From: SHZI01 sp032122615
GTDB lineage: Bacteria; Pseudomonadota; Gammaproteobacteria; Steroidobacterales; GCA-2729495
Direction: 5' to 3'
DNA: 8,992 nt
Assembly (NCBI GenBank): GCA_032122615.1
Contig: JAQBGF010000091.1
Location: 1-8,992, forward strand
Shown: positions 1 through 6,140 of the stretch, piece after piece
Layout of the letters: each line of letters starts with the position of its first letter
Numbering within the stretch: position 1 is the first letter of the stretch
The notes under the pieces: model-generated
The model's input: the letters and a program-made list of their open reading frames with translations, nothing else
What the model was told of the DNA's origin: nothing
The model's database searches: none
Made by a program: the position numbers and the translations under genes

Positions 1-1
1 G

Positions 2-127
2 GCCCAGCAGAACCTGAGGCGCGTCCATAAGGCCCAGCGGGCAAAGAAGAAAGGTCTGTTGCGCGGCGTCGCCGGGACACAGGCGAATGCCGAACAAGCT
101 GATGCCAGGGGCACCACCCACCGCTAA
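2..127 (+). CDS. C-terminal tail of an unidentified protein (5' end outside window)
   Basis: An open frame runs in from the left edge and ends at TAA 125-127, giving 41 visible residues. Among its first 25 codons, 21 end in G or C, the same bias as the clear genes here, so I take it as the real end of a gene and not a chance frame. The visible part is basic (several Lys and Arg, including RAKKKG) and ends in a polar, probably disordered tail. No catalytic motif or membrane segment is visible, so I do not assign a function. It converges on the small oxygenase gene, with 63 bp between the two stop codons. No strong terminator hairpin is visible in that gap. Confidence 0.5.
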   Translation, partial: AQQNLRRVHKAQRAKKKGLLRGVAGTQANAEQADARGTTHR

Positions 128-190
128 CCCCCGTGGCCTGACGCGGCGCCGGCCCCACTGCCGATCCCACGGTCGTCGTGTATCCCCGGC

Positions 191-748
191 TCAACAGAAG
201 CTCGGGCCATGCACCCAGGACACCAGCGAAAACCGCGTACCGCGCGTCACTGGCTCAACCCTGTGGATCAGGTACGACGGGAATAACACCGTGGTTCCCT
301 GTGGCAGCTTCAACGGCGGGCCCTTGTCCAGGAAGCACAATTCACCGCCCGCATACTCCTCGGGAGGCGTAAGAAAGGTGACCAGGCTGATCTTGCGCGT
401 TGCGTCCACATCCGAACCCAGGTCGATGTGCCAGTCATAAAAACCGTCGGGCGAGTACTCCAGCACGTGCATAGAGACGTGTTGATTCAGCCGAAACTGA
501 TAGCTCTCCTGATTCGCCCGGCTCACCAGATTGCCGATCCGCTGGAAGATCCACGCGTGCGCCGTGTCGGGGGGAACGGCCCTGTCCTTCGTCCTTCGCA
601 TCTCATGATCCGCCTGACCCCCTTCGAATTCGGGCAGGTTGATCCTGGCGTCCATCGCGGGCAGGGGCAGGTTGATCAGCCGGCGGCACTCCTCCGCGGT
701 GAACACCGCCGGAAATTGACCGACCGACGTCAGGTATTTGTTGTACAT
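191..748 (-). CDS. Small 2-oxoglutarate/Fe(II)-dependent oxygenase (prolyl 4-hydroxylase-like)
   Basis: This 185-residue protein has the layout of a stand-alone P4H-type double-stranded beta-helix oxygenase. Such enzymes couple decarboxylation of 2-oxoglutarate to hydroxylation of a protein side chain or small molecule. The iron triad is visible: H107-x-D109 in the FYDWHID segment and the distal H162 in LIHRVEPV. R172, in GTRFSLVSW, is placed to bind the 2-oxoglutarate carboxylate. The stretch around 116-140 (RKISLVTFLTPPEEYAGGEL) matches the core strand and GGxL turn of the family. The ATG at 748 gives a full-length domain, but its upstream region has no strong Shine-Dalgarno sequence. There is no signal peptide, so it should be cytoplasmic. 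It is divergent from the methyltransferase at 825. Domain call is confident; substrate unknown. Confidence 0.88.
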   Translation of the reverse strand: MYNKYLTSVGQFPAVFTAEECRRLINLPLPAMDARINLPEFEGGQADHEMRRTKDRAVPPDTAHAWIFQRIGNLVSRANQESYQFRLNQHVSMHVLEYSPDGFYDWHIDLGSDVDATRKISLVTFLTPPEEYAGGELCFLDKGPPLKLPQGTTVLFPSYLIHRVEPVTRGTRFSLVSWVHGPSFC

Positions 749-824
749 AATGGCTGTCCGGTCCGGGGCATCGATCTCTCATATTAATATACGCGGTCGC
801 CATCACAGGAATTCAGACAGCCTC
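749..824. promoter_or_regulatory. Divergent promoter region with an AT-rich palindrome
   Basis: This 76-bp gap lies between the start codons of the minus-strand oxygenase and the plus-strand methyltransferase, so it must hold promoters for both. Its one AT-rich patch is the perfect 10-bp palindrome ATATTAATAT at 781-790, in otherwise GC-rich DNA. It could supply -10-like hexamers on both strands, each leaving a leader of roughly 25-35 nt. No good -35 hexamer is visible at the standard spacing on either strand. The promoter role is inferred from position and composition. Confidence 0.4.
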
Positions 825-1790
825 ATGTTCGGCAACTTGCGCCTCGTGGCAACCGACAAGCTCAGTGAGTACCGAGCCAATACCGACCTGTTCCTGGAGC
901 TGGGCAATATTGCCTTTGCGGATGCCATCCGTACGGGCACTGCCAAATCCCCAGTCAACATCTACCGGACACCGTGGCTGCTCTATCATTCGTGGCGACA
1001 GCCACGGATCCAGCTCGACGCGGGCAACGCAGAGCTCGTTCGTGATCTCATGGCCGGACGAGTAACCGGCCCGGCTCACGAGCCGATCATGGAACAGATA
1101 CGACAACTTGGCTGGTGCGATGACGACCAGCCTGTTGATCTGGACGAACTCGTGAAGCGCACGGCGGACTATTTTCTGGCTATCCAGAACGACTATGAGC
1201 TGCGACTTTTTCTGGAGCGGGTACGCGACTTGCAGCCGCGGGTTGTGGTCGAGATAGGGACTGCCAGGGGAGGAATGCTCTTCTGCTTCAGCCAGCTGGC
1301 AGCTCGCGATGCAACGCTGGTCAGCATCGATCTGCCCGGCGCCCCCAACTGCGGCGGCCAGACGGCAATTGAGCGGGAAGTGTTCAGGACTTTCGGGCCG
1401 CTCACGCAAAGTTTTCACTTCATTCCCGACGACTCCCACCTGCCCTCCAGCAAAGACAAGCTGGAGAACATTCTCGCCGGCCGGACAATCGACCTGCTGT
1501 TTATCGATGGCGATCACTCCTATGAAGGCTGCATGGCCGACTTTGAGATCTATCGTCACATGGTCAGCCCTGCCGGGCTGATCGCCTTTCACGACATCTG
1601 CCTGTTCCCCGACCAGTGGCCCGGCACCGGCGTTGGTGTCGCGTGGCAGGAAGTGAAGGCCCGATACGGCGGCGATGAAATCATCGACCCTGACGGCGTA
1701 ACGACACCACAGTTACAGCCTGGTCAGCGCTGGCGCTGGGGCATAGGGGTTATCGAGGCAAGCCGCCTTCCGGCGGAAGGCCGCGGATAA
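825..1790 (+). CDS. Class I SAM-dependent methyltransferase, CmcI/Methyltransf_24-like
   Basis: The 321-residue product has a Rossmann-fold SAM methyltransferase domain in its second half. Motif I is at about 139-150 (RVVVEIGTARGG), the acidic SAM-binding strand end is VSIDLPG near 166-171, the post-motif acidic site is DLLFIDGDHSYEG at 223-235, and AFHDI is at 254-258. The IDGDHSYEG plus FHD pattern is typical of the cephalosporin hydroxylase-like (CmcI) and Methyltransf_24 group, which often acts on sugars or small molecules. The first 130 residues are helical and unassigned. I chose ATG 825 because earlier in-frame starts (from 738) would overlap the divergent oxygenase start and add a tail that looks non-coding. 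An AGGA lies at 807-810, rather far upstream. It forms a two-gene unit with the next gene, 2 bp apart. Confidence 0.85.
   Translation: MFGNLRLVATDKLSEYRANTDLFLELGNIAFADAIRTGTAKSPVNIYRTPWLLYHSWRQPRIQLDAGNAELVRDLMAGRVTGPAHEPIMEQIRQLGWCDDDQPVDLDELVKRTADYFLAIQNDYELRLFLERVRDLQPRVVVEIGTARGGMLFCFSQLAARDATLVSIDLPGAPNCGGQTAIEREVFRTFGPLTQSFHFIPDDSHLPSSKDKLENILAGRTIDLLFIDGDHSYEGCMADFEIYRHMVSPAGLIAFHDICLFPDQWPGTGVGVAWQEVKARYGGDEIIDPDGVTTPQLQPGQRWRWGIGVIEASRLPAEGRG
1765..1781 (+). promoter_or_regulatory. Hairpin at the operon junction covering a candidate Shine-Dalgarno
   Basis: A perfect 7-bp inverted repeat (GCCTTCC, 3-nt loop, GGAAGGC) lies in the last codons of the methyltransferase gene. Its right arm includes GGAAGG (1775-1780), the strongest purine-rich ribosome-binding candidate before the GTG start at 1793, although its 12-nt spacing is long. 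If it folds in the mRNA, ribosomes finishing the upstream gene would melt it and expose the site, coupling translation of the two genes. This is inferred from structure and position. A GGA at 1785-1787, closer to the start, could serve instead. Confidence 0.4.
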
Positions 1791-1792
1791 CC

Positions 1793-3136
1793 GTGCAGCT
1801 GAATGCAACGCTGTCGGTTGAGGCCTTTTTTGCCGTACCCGTAGCCGGGGACATGCGCAGCACCAGGTTCAAGCTTCGCGACCATCCCGACGTTGCCGCC
1901 TGGCTGCTCAGTTTCGTGAACTACCTGTTGTGCAAACAGGGCAAGCTCCCGGGCGACCGGCGCATTGCTGATCCTCCGGACGGGGCAAACAGGTTGGCAT
2001 TGATCGAGGGCGGAGTCCTTCTGGCCTCGCCAGGAGCGGACGGAGGACTTGCACTGCAACTCAATCCGGACTTCGCCGTGCGGCTATCGTTATATGCAAG
2101 GGTCCGCGGTGAGCCAGCGCGCTCTGCCCTGCTCAACCTCGGCGACGATCCGGATCTGGCCCGCTGGTTGCTGACTCATCGCCTGGATGGCCGGCACCTT
2201 GAGGACAGCGCGGCAATGGAACAAGTGCCACTGACAGATGCCCTGATCGAGAGCCTGCGTCGCCATGGCGTACTGGTCGACGCACTGCCGGCTCCGGACG
2301 CCTGCTTTCCGGACCCTGAAGCGCCGGTGGACCTGGATGCGGAACTGGCACCCGCATCGCGGTTTTTTCCCCAGCTCGCCGGGCAGGCGATACCGGCCGA
2401 GGTCCGGCAGATCCTCGGCAGGCACAACCCCGTTTTGCCGACCGGCTGCGGGCTCATCTGGGGTCAGGATGCCGGCACCGGAATGGTTTATCCGACGCGC
2501 TGGAATTCGGGCGACCCTGCGCTTGATCTCGAGCGCATTACCGGAACGAGTGCAGCGCACAGAGCCGCCCGGTGGGATCGTCAGCGGTCAGAGGCGCGGC
2601 TCTCGCTGCGGACGAACCGGTATGCCGTGCTCCGTGAAATCCTGCCGTCCGTCCAGCGGGAAAAACTTCGCGAACATGTGCGACAGCTGATCGCGCGGGG
2701 TTACTTCCCGGCGCTGGGCGATGGCCAGGTGGCATTGAGGTCGGGCATACACAACCCGCCGACAGTGGCCGCCCTGCATGCGGGCCTGGCTGGAGTCTTA
2801 AGCAGCATCTGCGGTGAGCCCGTCATCGCCTCCTACTGCTACCTGAGTTGCTACGAGCAAGGCGCTGTACTGGAGCGGCACAAGGACCGGCCGCAATGCG
2901 CCTACAACCTGTCGCTCGTCCTGGATATGCAGGGCCCCGATGGTGAGCCGCCGCCCTGGCCCATTTACGTAGAGATCGATGGTCAGCCAAAGGAAGTGCT
3001 CCTGCAGACGGGTGATGGAGTCGCCTATTCCGGCACCGAGATCTGGCACTGGCGACACGCACTGCCCGCCGGCCAGCGCGCGGTTGTTTGTTTCTTTCAC
3101 TTCGTGCCGCGGGATTTCACGGGCTCCCTGGACTAG
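1793..3136 (+). CDS. Long protein with C-terminal 2OG-Fe(II) oxygenase domain
   Basis: The start is GTG, two bases after the TAA of the upstream methyltransferase, so the pair is almost certainly co-transcribed. In the 447-residue product, the C-terminal third (about 270-440) is a 2OG-Fe(II) oxygenase domain. H363-x-D365 lies in LERHKDRPQCAYNLSLVLD, a strand follows at PWPIYVEIDG (388-397), a TGDGVAYSG turn is at 406-414, the distal His is most likely H419 in EIWHWRH, and R429 before VVCFFHFV is the likely 2-oxoglutarate ligand. The first 260 residues are unassigned. Residues 95-163 look like a degenerate winged-helix or PqqD-like segment (WLLTHRLDG, then LTDALIESLRRHGVLVD). It is among the most GC-rich genes here: 43 of 60 bases at 2101-2160 are G or C. 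Substrate unknown; the partner methyltransferase suggests successive steps on one molecule. Confidence 0.82.
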   Translation: MQLNATLSVEAFFAVPVAGDMRSTRFKLRDHPDVAAWLLSFVNYLLCKQGKLPGDRRIADPPDGANRLALIEGGVLLASPGADGGLALQLNPDFAVRLSLYARVRGEPARSALLNLGDDPDLARWLLTHRLDGRHLEDSAAMEQVPLTDALIESLRRHGVLVDALPAPDACFPDPEAPVDLDAELAPASRFFPQLAGQAIPAEVRQILGRHNPVLPTGCGLIWGQDAGTGMVYPTRWNSGDPALDLERITGTSAAHRAARWDRQRSEARLSLRTNRYAVLREILPSVQREKLREHVRQLIARGYFPALGDGQVALRSGIHNPPTVAALHAGLAGVLSSICGEPVIASYCYLSCYEQGAVLERHKDRPQCAYNLSLVLDMQGPDGEPPPWPIYVEIDGQPKEVLLQTGDGVAYSGTEIWHWRHALPAGQRAVVCFFHFVPRDFTGSLD

Positions 3137-3152
3137 CTGCGGAGCGCTTTCG

Positions 3153-4478
3153 TCACACCATGAAGGGCTGCAACTGCGTGTAGTCCGGAACCCGGGTGCC
3201 ATAGCTGCCCTGGCGCAAAAGGTAGACGTAGCCACGCGAATTCATGGCGTGGTAAAGCTCTCGAAGCTCCGCCCGTACCTGGGCCTGGCTGACGCCAGCC
3301 AGTGATTTTTGCACACGCTTGTAAACACGACGCAACGGCGTCCGGCCATCCATGTGCGCCAGCAGAATGCGATTGACCGGCGTACCCGTGATCGTGATAT
3401 CCCCGCCACGACCACTAAACGACAGCGTTCTTCCCGGCGTCAGACCCGCACCGATCTCCTCGTGCTTGCCGTGCATCGCGCCCATCATTACCAGGGTATT
3501 CGCTTCGTCGTCGAGGCTGGCCTCCCGGGTCGCGCCCACTCCCCGGCGCCCGAGGTAGAACTCGTGTGCACTGAAGTCGGAGAGCATCTGTTCCGCCACT
3601 GATTCCCGCGAAGGCTGCTCCAGCCCGTGCAGGTGGGCACTCGCCGGTCCTTCGGCAAGGAAACTGAAGGGATCATAAGAGGCCGACCGATCCACAAAGG
3701 CCAGCATGTCCATATCCGCCGAGCCCGCCAGCTGATAAAGCTCCGGGACATCAAAGCAGCGGTCCTGGCTATGCAGCAGCAGGTCATACAGACCAGCGTC
3801 CCCGAAGCCCTCCTTGCTGATCTCGCTTCTCCAGACTGGCAGATCGCGAACAAAGCTGTTCGAGCTGGGCAGGGAATCCAGCAACTCCCGGGTCATCCGG
3901 ATCCTTCCGGAAAGATCGAGATCGGCTGGCAGATACTGGCGCAGCAGCTCCTGCATGTCATAGACCGACCGCCGACCATACTTCCCGTAAAGCATGAGCA
4001 GAATGACTCCGTCGTCCTGAAGGACGCCGGCCAACGTAGCCAGGCCCGCCTCGGTGGATTCCAGGTGATGAAGGACGCCGGTGCAATTGATGTAGTCGAA
4101 CTTGCCGAGACCAAGCTCGGAAATCCTCATGATCGAGTCATTCACCCAGCGAATATTGCGAAGACCGCGAACGCGGGCCCGCTCCTTCGCAATGGCCATG
4201 GTGGCAGCGGACAGGTCCAGGTAAACGACCTCCCCGTTGAAGGCGCGGAGCTGCTCGGCCAGGTAAATGGTGCTGTCGCCGGTGCCACCACCCGCGACCA
4301 GCGCCCGAAACCCCTTGCGGAAGTCACGCGCACCATTGAAGCAGTGGTGGTTGAGGATGATCAGGTTGTCGCCGACCTTGTGAATCAGGCGAGACCGCTC
4401 AAGCTCCGGATCCCTGGGGGGATAAGGCAACTCTTCGTACTGCTCCTTGACCTTCGGCAGAAAGGTCTTGCCTTCCAT
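3153..4478 (-). CDS. Two-domain class I SAM-dependent methyltransferase
   Basis: The 441-residue product opens with a PYPPRDPE segment (18-25) that precedes the SAM domain in a recognisable family of about 400-residue methyltransferases. Motif I is RALVAGGGTGDSTIYLAEQL at 58-77, the acidic ribose-binding strand end is VVYLDLS at 84-90, then FDYINCTGVLHHLE at 127-140 and a LMLYGKYGRRSVYDMQELLR stretch at 161-180. The second half (YDLLLHSQDRCFDVPELYQL, 231-250) is the usual companion region. Residues 350-420 look winged-helix-like (ILLAHMDGRTPLRRVY, then a helix and GYVYLLRQG). I prefer the ATG at 4478 because GGGA lies 9 nt upstream of it; the in-frame ATG at 4487 has that GGGA abutting it. 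It is cytoplasmic with no signal peptide. It converges on the long oxygenase, with 16 bp between stops. Methyl acceptor unknown. Confidence 0.87.
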   Translation of the reverse strand: MEGKTFLPKVKEQYEELPYPPRDPELERSRLIHKVGDNLIILNHHCFNGARDFRKGFRALVAGGGTGDSTIYLAEQLRAFNGEVVYLDLSAATMAIAKERARVRGLRNIRWVNDSIMRISELGLGKFDYINCTGVLHHLESTEAGLATLAGVLQDDGVILLMLYGKYGRRSVYDMQELLRQYLPADLDLSGRIRMTRELLDSLPSSNSFVRDLPVWRSEISKEGFGDAGLYDLLLHSQDRCFDVPELYQLAGSADMDMLAFVDRSASYDPFSFLAEGPASAHLHGLEQPSRESVAEQMLSDFSAHEFYLGRRGVGATREASLDDEANTLVMMGAMHGKHEEIGAGLTPGRTLSFSGRGGDITITGTPVNRILLAHMDGRTPLRRVYKRVQKSLAGVSQAQVRAELRELYHAMNSRGYVYLLRQGSYGTRVPDYTQLQPFMV

Positions 4479-4583
4479 AGACACCATTCCCGGCTAACTT
4501 GCCGGTGAAGTATAGGCCCGCCAACTATTCATCGATAGAATAGCTGGCGCCGCCAGGACATCATCAACACAGTCTGAAGCATC
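4479..4583. promoter_or_regulatory. Divergent promoter region between methyltransferase and H-x-E oxygenase
   Basis: This 105-bp head-to-head region should carry promoters for both flanking genes. On the minus strand, TATACT (reverse complement of 4509-4514) is a good -10 hexamer, about 30 nt before the methyltransferase start. On the plus strand, TAGAAT at 4536-4541 matches the -10 consensus at five of six positions, about 40 nt before the oxygenase start. Neither has a convincing -35 hexamer, which would fit activator dependence. A long inverted repeat covers the plus-strand -10 and lies just upstream of the minus-strand -10. The ATG at 4584 has only a weak GAAG site (4576-4579). Confidence 0.45.
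4519..4549. repeat. Inverted repeat in divergent promoter, candidate operator
   Basis: The arms CGCCAACTATTC (4519-4530) and GAATAGCTGGCG (4538-4549) are reverse complements apart from one base pair, giving 11 of 12 paired positions around a 7-base centre, ATCGATA. It overlaps the TAGAAT hexamer on the plus strand and lies just upstream of TATACT on the minus strand. A dyad in that position in a divergent gap is typical of a shared regulator site. Which protein binds is unknown; no regulator gene is in the window. Confidence 0.5.
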
Positions 4584-5264
4584 ATGGACTTCATATATTC
4601 ACGCGACAACGCCCTGCCTGATGAGTTGTGCGACGAACTGGTTCGCCGCTTCGAGGAACATCCCGACAAGCGCCCGGGGCCGACGGGATCGGGAATCGAC
4701 CCCACGCGAAAATTGAGCCTGGACATCACGATCGACCAGATTGAGTCGTTTCGGGAGTGCGGCCAGCGACTGGTGAACGAATCCCTGGGCCACTTTGCGG
4801 ACTATTTCCTCAAGTACCCGTTTTTCGGCAGCGTAAATCCCGTGCTGAAGCACAGCGAAACCGGTGTGGAAACCACGATCACGATCGAAAATGCCGCCTC
4901 GATCGACCACAGCCTCATGAAAATGATGGTGCCAAATTATTTCCGCCTCGGCCCGCTGAATATCCTGAAGTATCGTGCAGGCGAAGGCGGCTATCGCCAC
5001 TGGCACGCCGAAATATTCCCCGACCAGCAATGCGAATCCCTTCACCGGCTGCTGTTTTTCATCTACTACCTGAATGACGTCGAAGCCGGCGGTGAGACCG
5101 AGTTCCTGTTTCAGAAGACCACGATCCAGCCGAAGAAAGGCAAACTGATCATTGCACCGGCGGGCTTCACCCACACCCACCGCGGAAATGTTCCGCAGTC
5201 CGGCGACAAATACATACTGAGTTCTTGGCTGCTCTTCAAACGGGCCGGCAAGCCGTCGAATTGA
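4584..5264 (+). CDS. 2OG-Fe(II) oxygenase with H-x-E iron motif (P4H superfamily)
   Basis: This 226-residue protein belongs to the prolyl 4-hydroxylase-like superfamily, in the subgroup carrying YRHWHAE, FFIYYLNDVEAGGETEF and FTHTHRGN blocks. I see similar blocks in many bacterial and phage-encoded 2OG oxygenases. The iron ligands are most likely H141, E143 and H199. K209 in DKYILSSW sits where an Arg binds 2-oxoglutarate in relatives, and Lys does that job in collagen prolyl 4-hydroxylase. Glu in place of Asp is compatible with activity; the asparagine hydroxylase AsnO is an established H-x-E example. The beta-helix core spans roughly 120-218, and the N-terminal 115 residues are a helical support region. 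GC is lower than in neighbours (29 of 60 at 4921-4980). It converges on the FkbM gene with a 33-bp gap. Substrate unknown. Confidence 0.88.
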   Translation: MDFIYSRDNALPDELCDELVRRFEEHPDKRPGPTGSGIDPTRKLSLDITIDQIESFRECGQRLVNESLGHFADYFLKYPFFGSVNPVLKHSETGVETTITIENAASIDHSLMKMMVPNYFRLGPLNILKYRAGEGGYRHWHAEIFPDQQCESLHRLLFFIYYLNDVEAGGETEFLFQKTTIQPKKGKLIIAPAGFTHTHRGNVPQSGDKYILSSWLLFKRAGKPSN

Positions 5265-5297
5265 CGCGGCGGACGTCGACCTGCCAGACCGCAACGA

Positions 5298-5993
5298 TCA
5301 GCTGGATGTCCTGCTTCTGAACAGGACATCCATCGGGTAGCGTCGGACCAGTTCGAAATCCGGCAGCATTTGCACCAGGCCCGGCAAGGTGATCTGGCCT
5401 TCGTACCATTCACTGTTGCTGTACTCCGTATAGAAGTACCGGGTGGAGGCAAGGACGCGGGATGCCCCCTCGATCAGGTCACTTTCAGCGCCCTGCACAT
5501 CGGCCCAGATGAAATCCACCGCGCCGATCCGGTGCTGCTCCGCCCAATCATCAAGCCTGACGATTGGCACCTCGATCTGCTTGTCAAATTTCACCCACGG
5601 CCAGACCTGCAGATGACTTCGTGGTTTTCGAATCGATCCGGACTGATCCCAGCCTTCCGCGTATTCCGCGACGTGCTCCGCGCCTGAACTCTGGTGGAAG
5701 CTGATCGTACCGTTCGTGGCTCCGACGGCACATTCGTGCAACCGGGCCCGAGGATCAGTGATGCGGTGACGAAACTTGGCGATGGCCCGGGGATCCGGCT
5801 CGAAAGCGAAAATCGTTGCCCGGGGCAGAGCCTTAAGCAGTTCGGCAGTGGTCTGCCCGCAATTGGCGCCAATGTCCAGAATCACCGGGGCATCTTTGCC
5901 TAACAGTTCCCGAATTTCCGCTCCGGTCAAAACGCCTGGTGAAATCGGGAATGACAGTGCGTCGGGCGGCTGCCGGCTGAAGTCCTCGGACAT
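5298..5993 (-). CDS. FkbM family SAM-dependent methyltransferase
   Basis: The 231-residue product has the standard FkbM fold: VILDIGANCGQTTAELLKALP (37-57) binds SAM, FAFEPDP (62-68) ends strand two with its acidic residue, LHECAVGATNGTISFH (85-100) is the family's AVG segment, and IVRLDDWAEQHRIGAVDFIWADVQGAESDLIEGA (144-177) carries the LDD and DVQGAE signatures. FkbM enzymes are O-methyltransferases, and bacterial members commonly sit in polysaccharide, glycan or polyketide clusters. Length is normal for the family. ATG 5993 is preceded by GAGGA (6001-6005) at a 7-nt spacing, so the start is well supported. There is no signal peptide. A strong inverted repeat spans its last codons. Divergent from the glycosyltransferase. 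Family call is confident; acceptor unknown. Confidence 0.92.
   Translation of the reverse strand: MSEDFSRQPPDALSFPISPGVLTGAEIRELLGKDAPVILDIGANCGQTTAELLKALPRATIFAFEPDPRAIAKFRHRITDPRARLHECAVGATNGTISFHQSSGAEHVAEYAEGWDQSGSIRKPRSHLQVWPWVKFDKQIEVPIVRLDDWAEQHRIGAVDFIWADVQGAESDLIEGASRVLASTRYFYTEYSNSEWYEGQITLPGLVQMLPDFELVRRYPMDVLFRSRTSS
5303..5332. terminator. Long perfect inverted repeat at a convergent gene end
   Basis: TGGATGTCCTG (5303-5313) and CAGGACATCCA (5322-5332) form a perfect 11-bp stem around an 8-base loop. It lies inside the last codons of the minus-strand FkbM gene and about 40 bp past the stop of the plus-strand oxygenase gene, where a bidirectional terminator for a convergent pair would sit. 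No T tract follows on either strand, so it is not a classical intrinsic terminator. It may act as a pause or mRNA 3'-end stabilising structure, or as a protein-binding dyad. Confidence 0.4.
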
Positions 5994-6140
5994 GCTCCTA
6001 TCCTCTGATTGATCGTCGGCAACAGAACATCATATGGATTCTATCCTTACTGGTCGCGACGCGGCGACGCCCTTGCGCCAACCCGGCGCAAGTGGTTTAT
6101 TGTCAGCCGACAATTATTCGCCAAAAAGACAATTCCAGAC
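5994..6140. promoter_or_regulatory. Divergent control region with two hairpins and GACAATT repeats
   Basis: This 147-bp gap between the FkbM start and the preferred glycosyltransferase start is the longest non-coding stretch here. It holds a perfect 8-bp inverted repeat with a 5-base loop (CTTGCGCC 6072-6079 and GGCGCAAG 6085-6092). It also holds a 6-bp one (ATTGTC 6099-6104 and GACAAT 6109-6114). GACAATT recurs directly at 6109-6115 and 6128-6134. TTGTCA at 6100-6105 resembles a -35 hexamer, but no good -10 follows before the start codon. The frame is formally open from TTG 6009, but the residues it would add do not look like part of a GT9 enzyme. Confidence 0.45.

Noticed and set aside
738..824. 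Upstream extension of the CmcI-like methyltransferase to a start at 738
   Set aside because: It would overlap the divergent oxygenase start and add residues with no family resemblance. ATG 825 begins a plausible N-terminus.
813..1592. Long minus-strand open frame opposite the CmcI-like methyltransferase
   Set aside because: The plus strand has the SAM motifs. The minus-strand product has no recognisable fold.
3137..3152. Terminator between the long oxygenase and the two-domain methyltransferase
   Set aside because: The 16-bp gap holds only a short AGCGCT palindrome with no T tract, too little to call a terminator.
3627..4508. Long plus-strand open frame opposite the two-domain methyltransferase
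   Set aside because: The minus strand carries clear methyltransferase motifs over the same span. The plus-strand translation shows no domain and is an antisense shadow of GC-rich coding DNA.
4584..5264. Reading the H-x-E motif as an inactivating mutation
   Set aside because: Other core blocks are intact, Glu is a known iron ligand in some 2OG oxygenases, and the motif looks typical of this subgroup.
4599..5294. Minus-strand open frame opposite the H-x-E oxygenase
   Set aside because: The plus strand encodes the oxygenase with all active-site residues, and the antisense product resembles nothing.
6009..6140. Upstream TTG start for the glycosyltransferase
   Set aside because: The added 44 residues cover hairpins and repeats, lack a ribosome-binding site, and precede the point where GT9 proteins normally begin.
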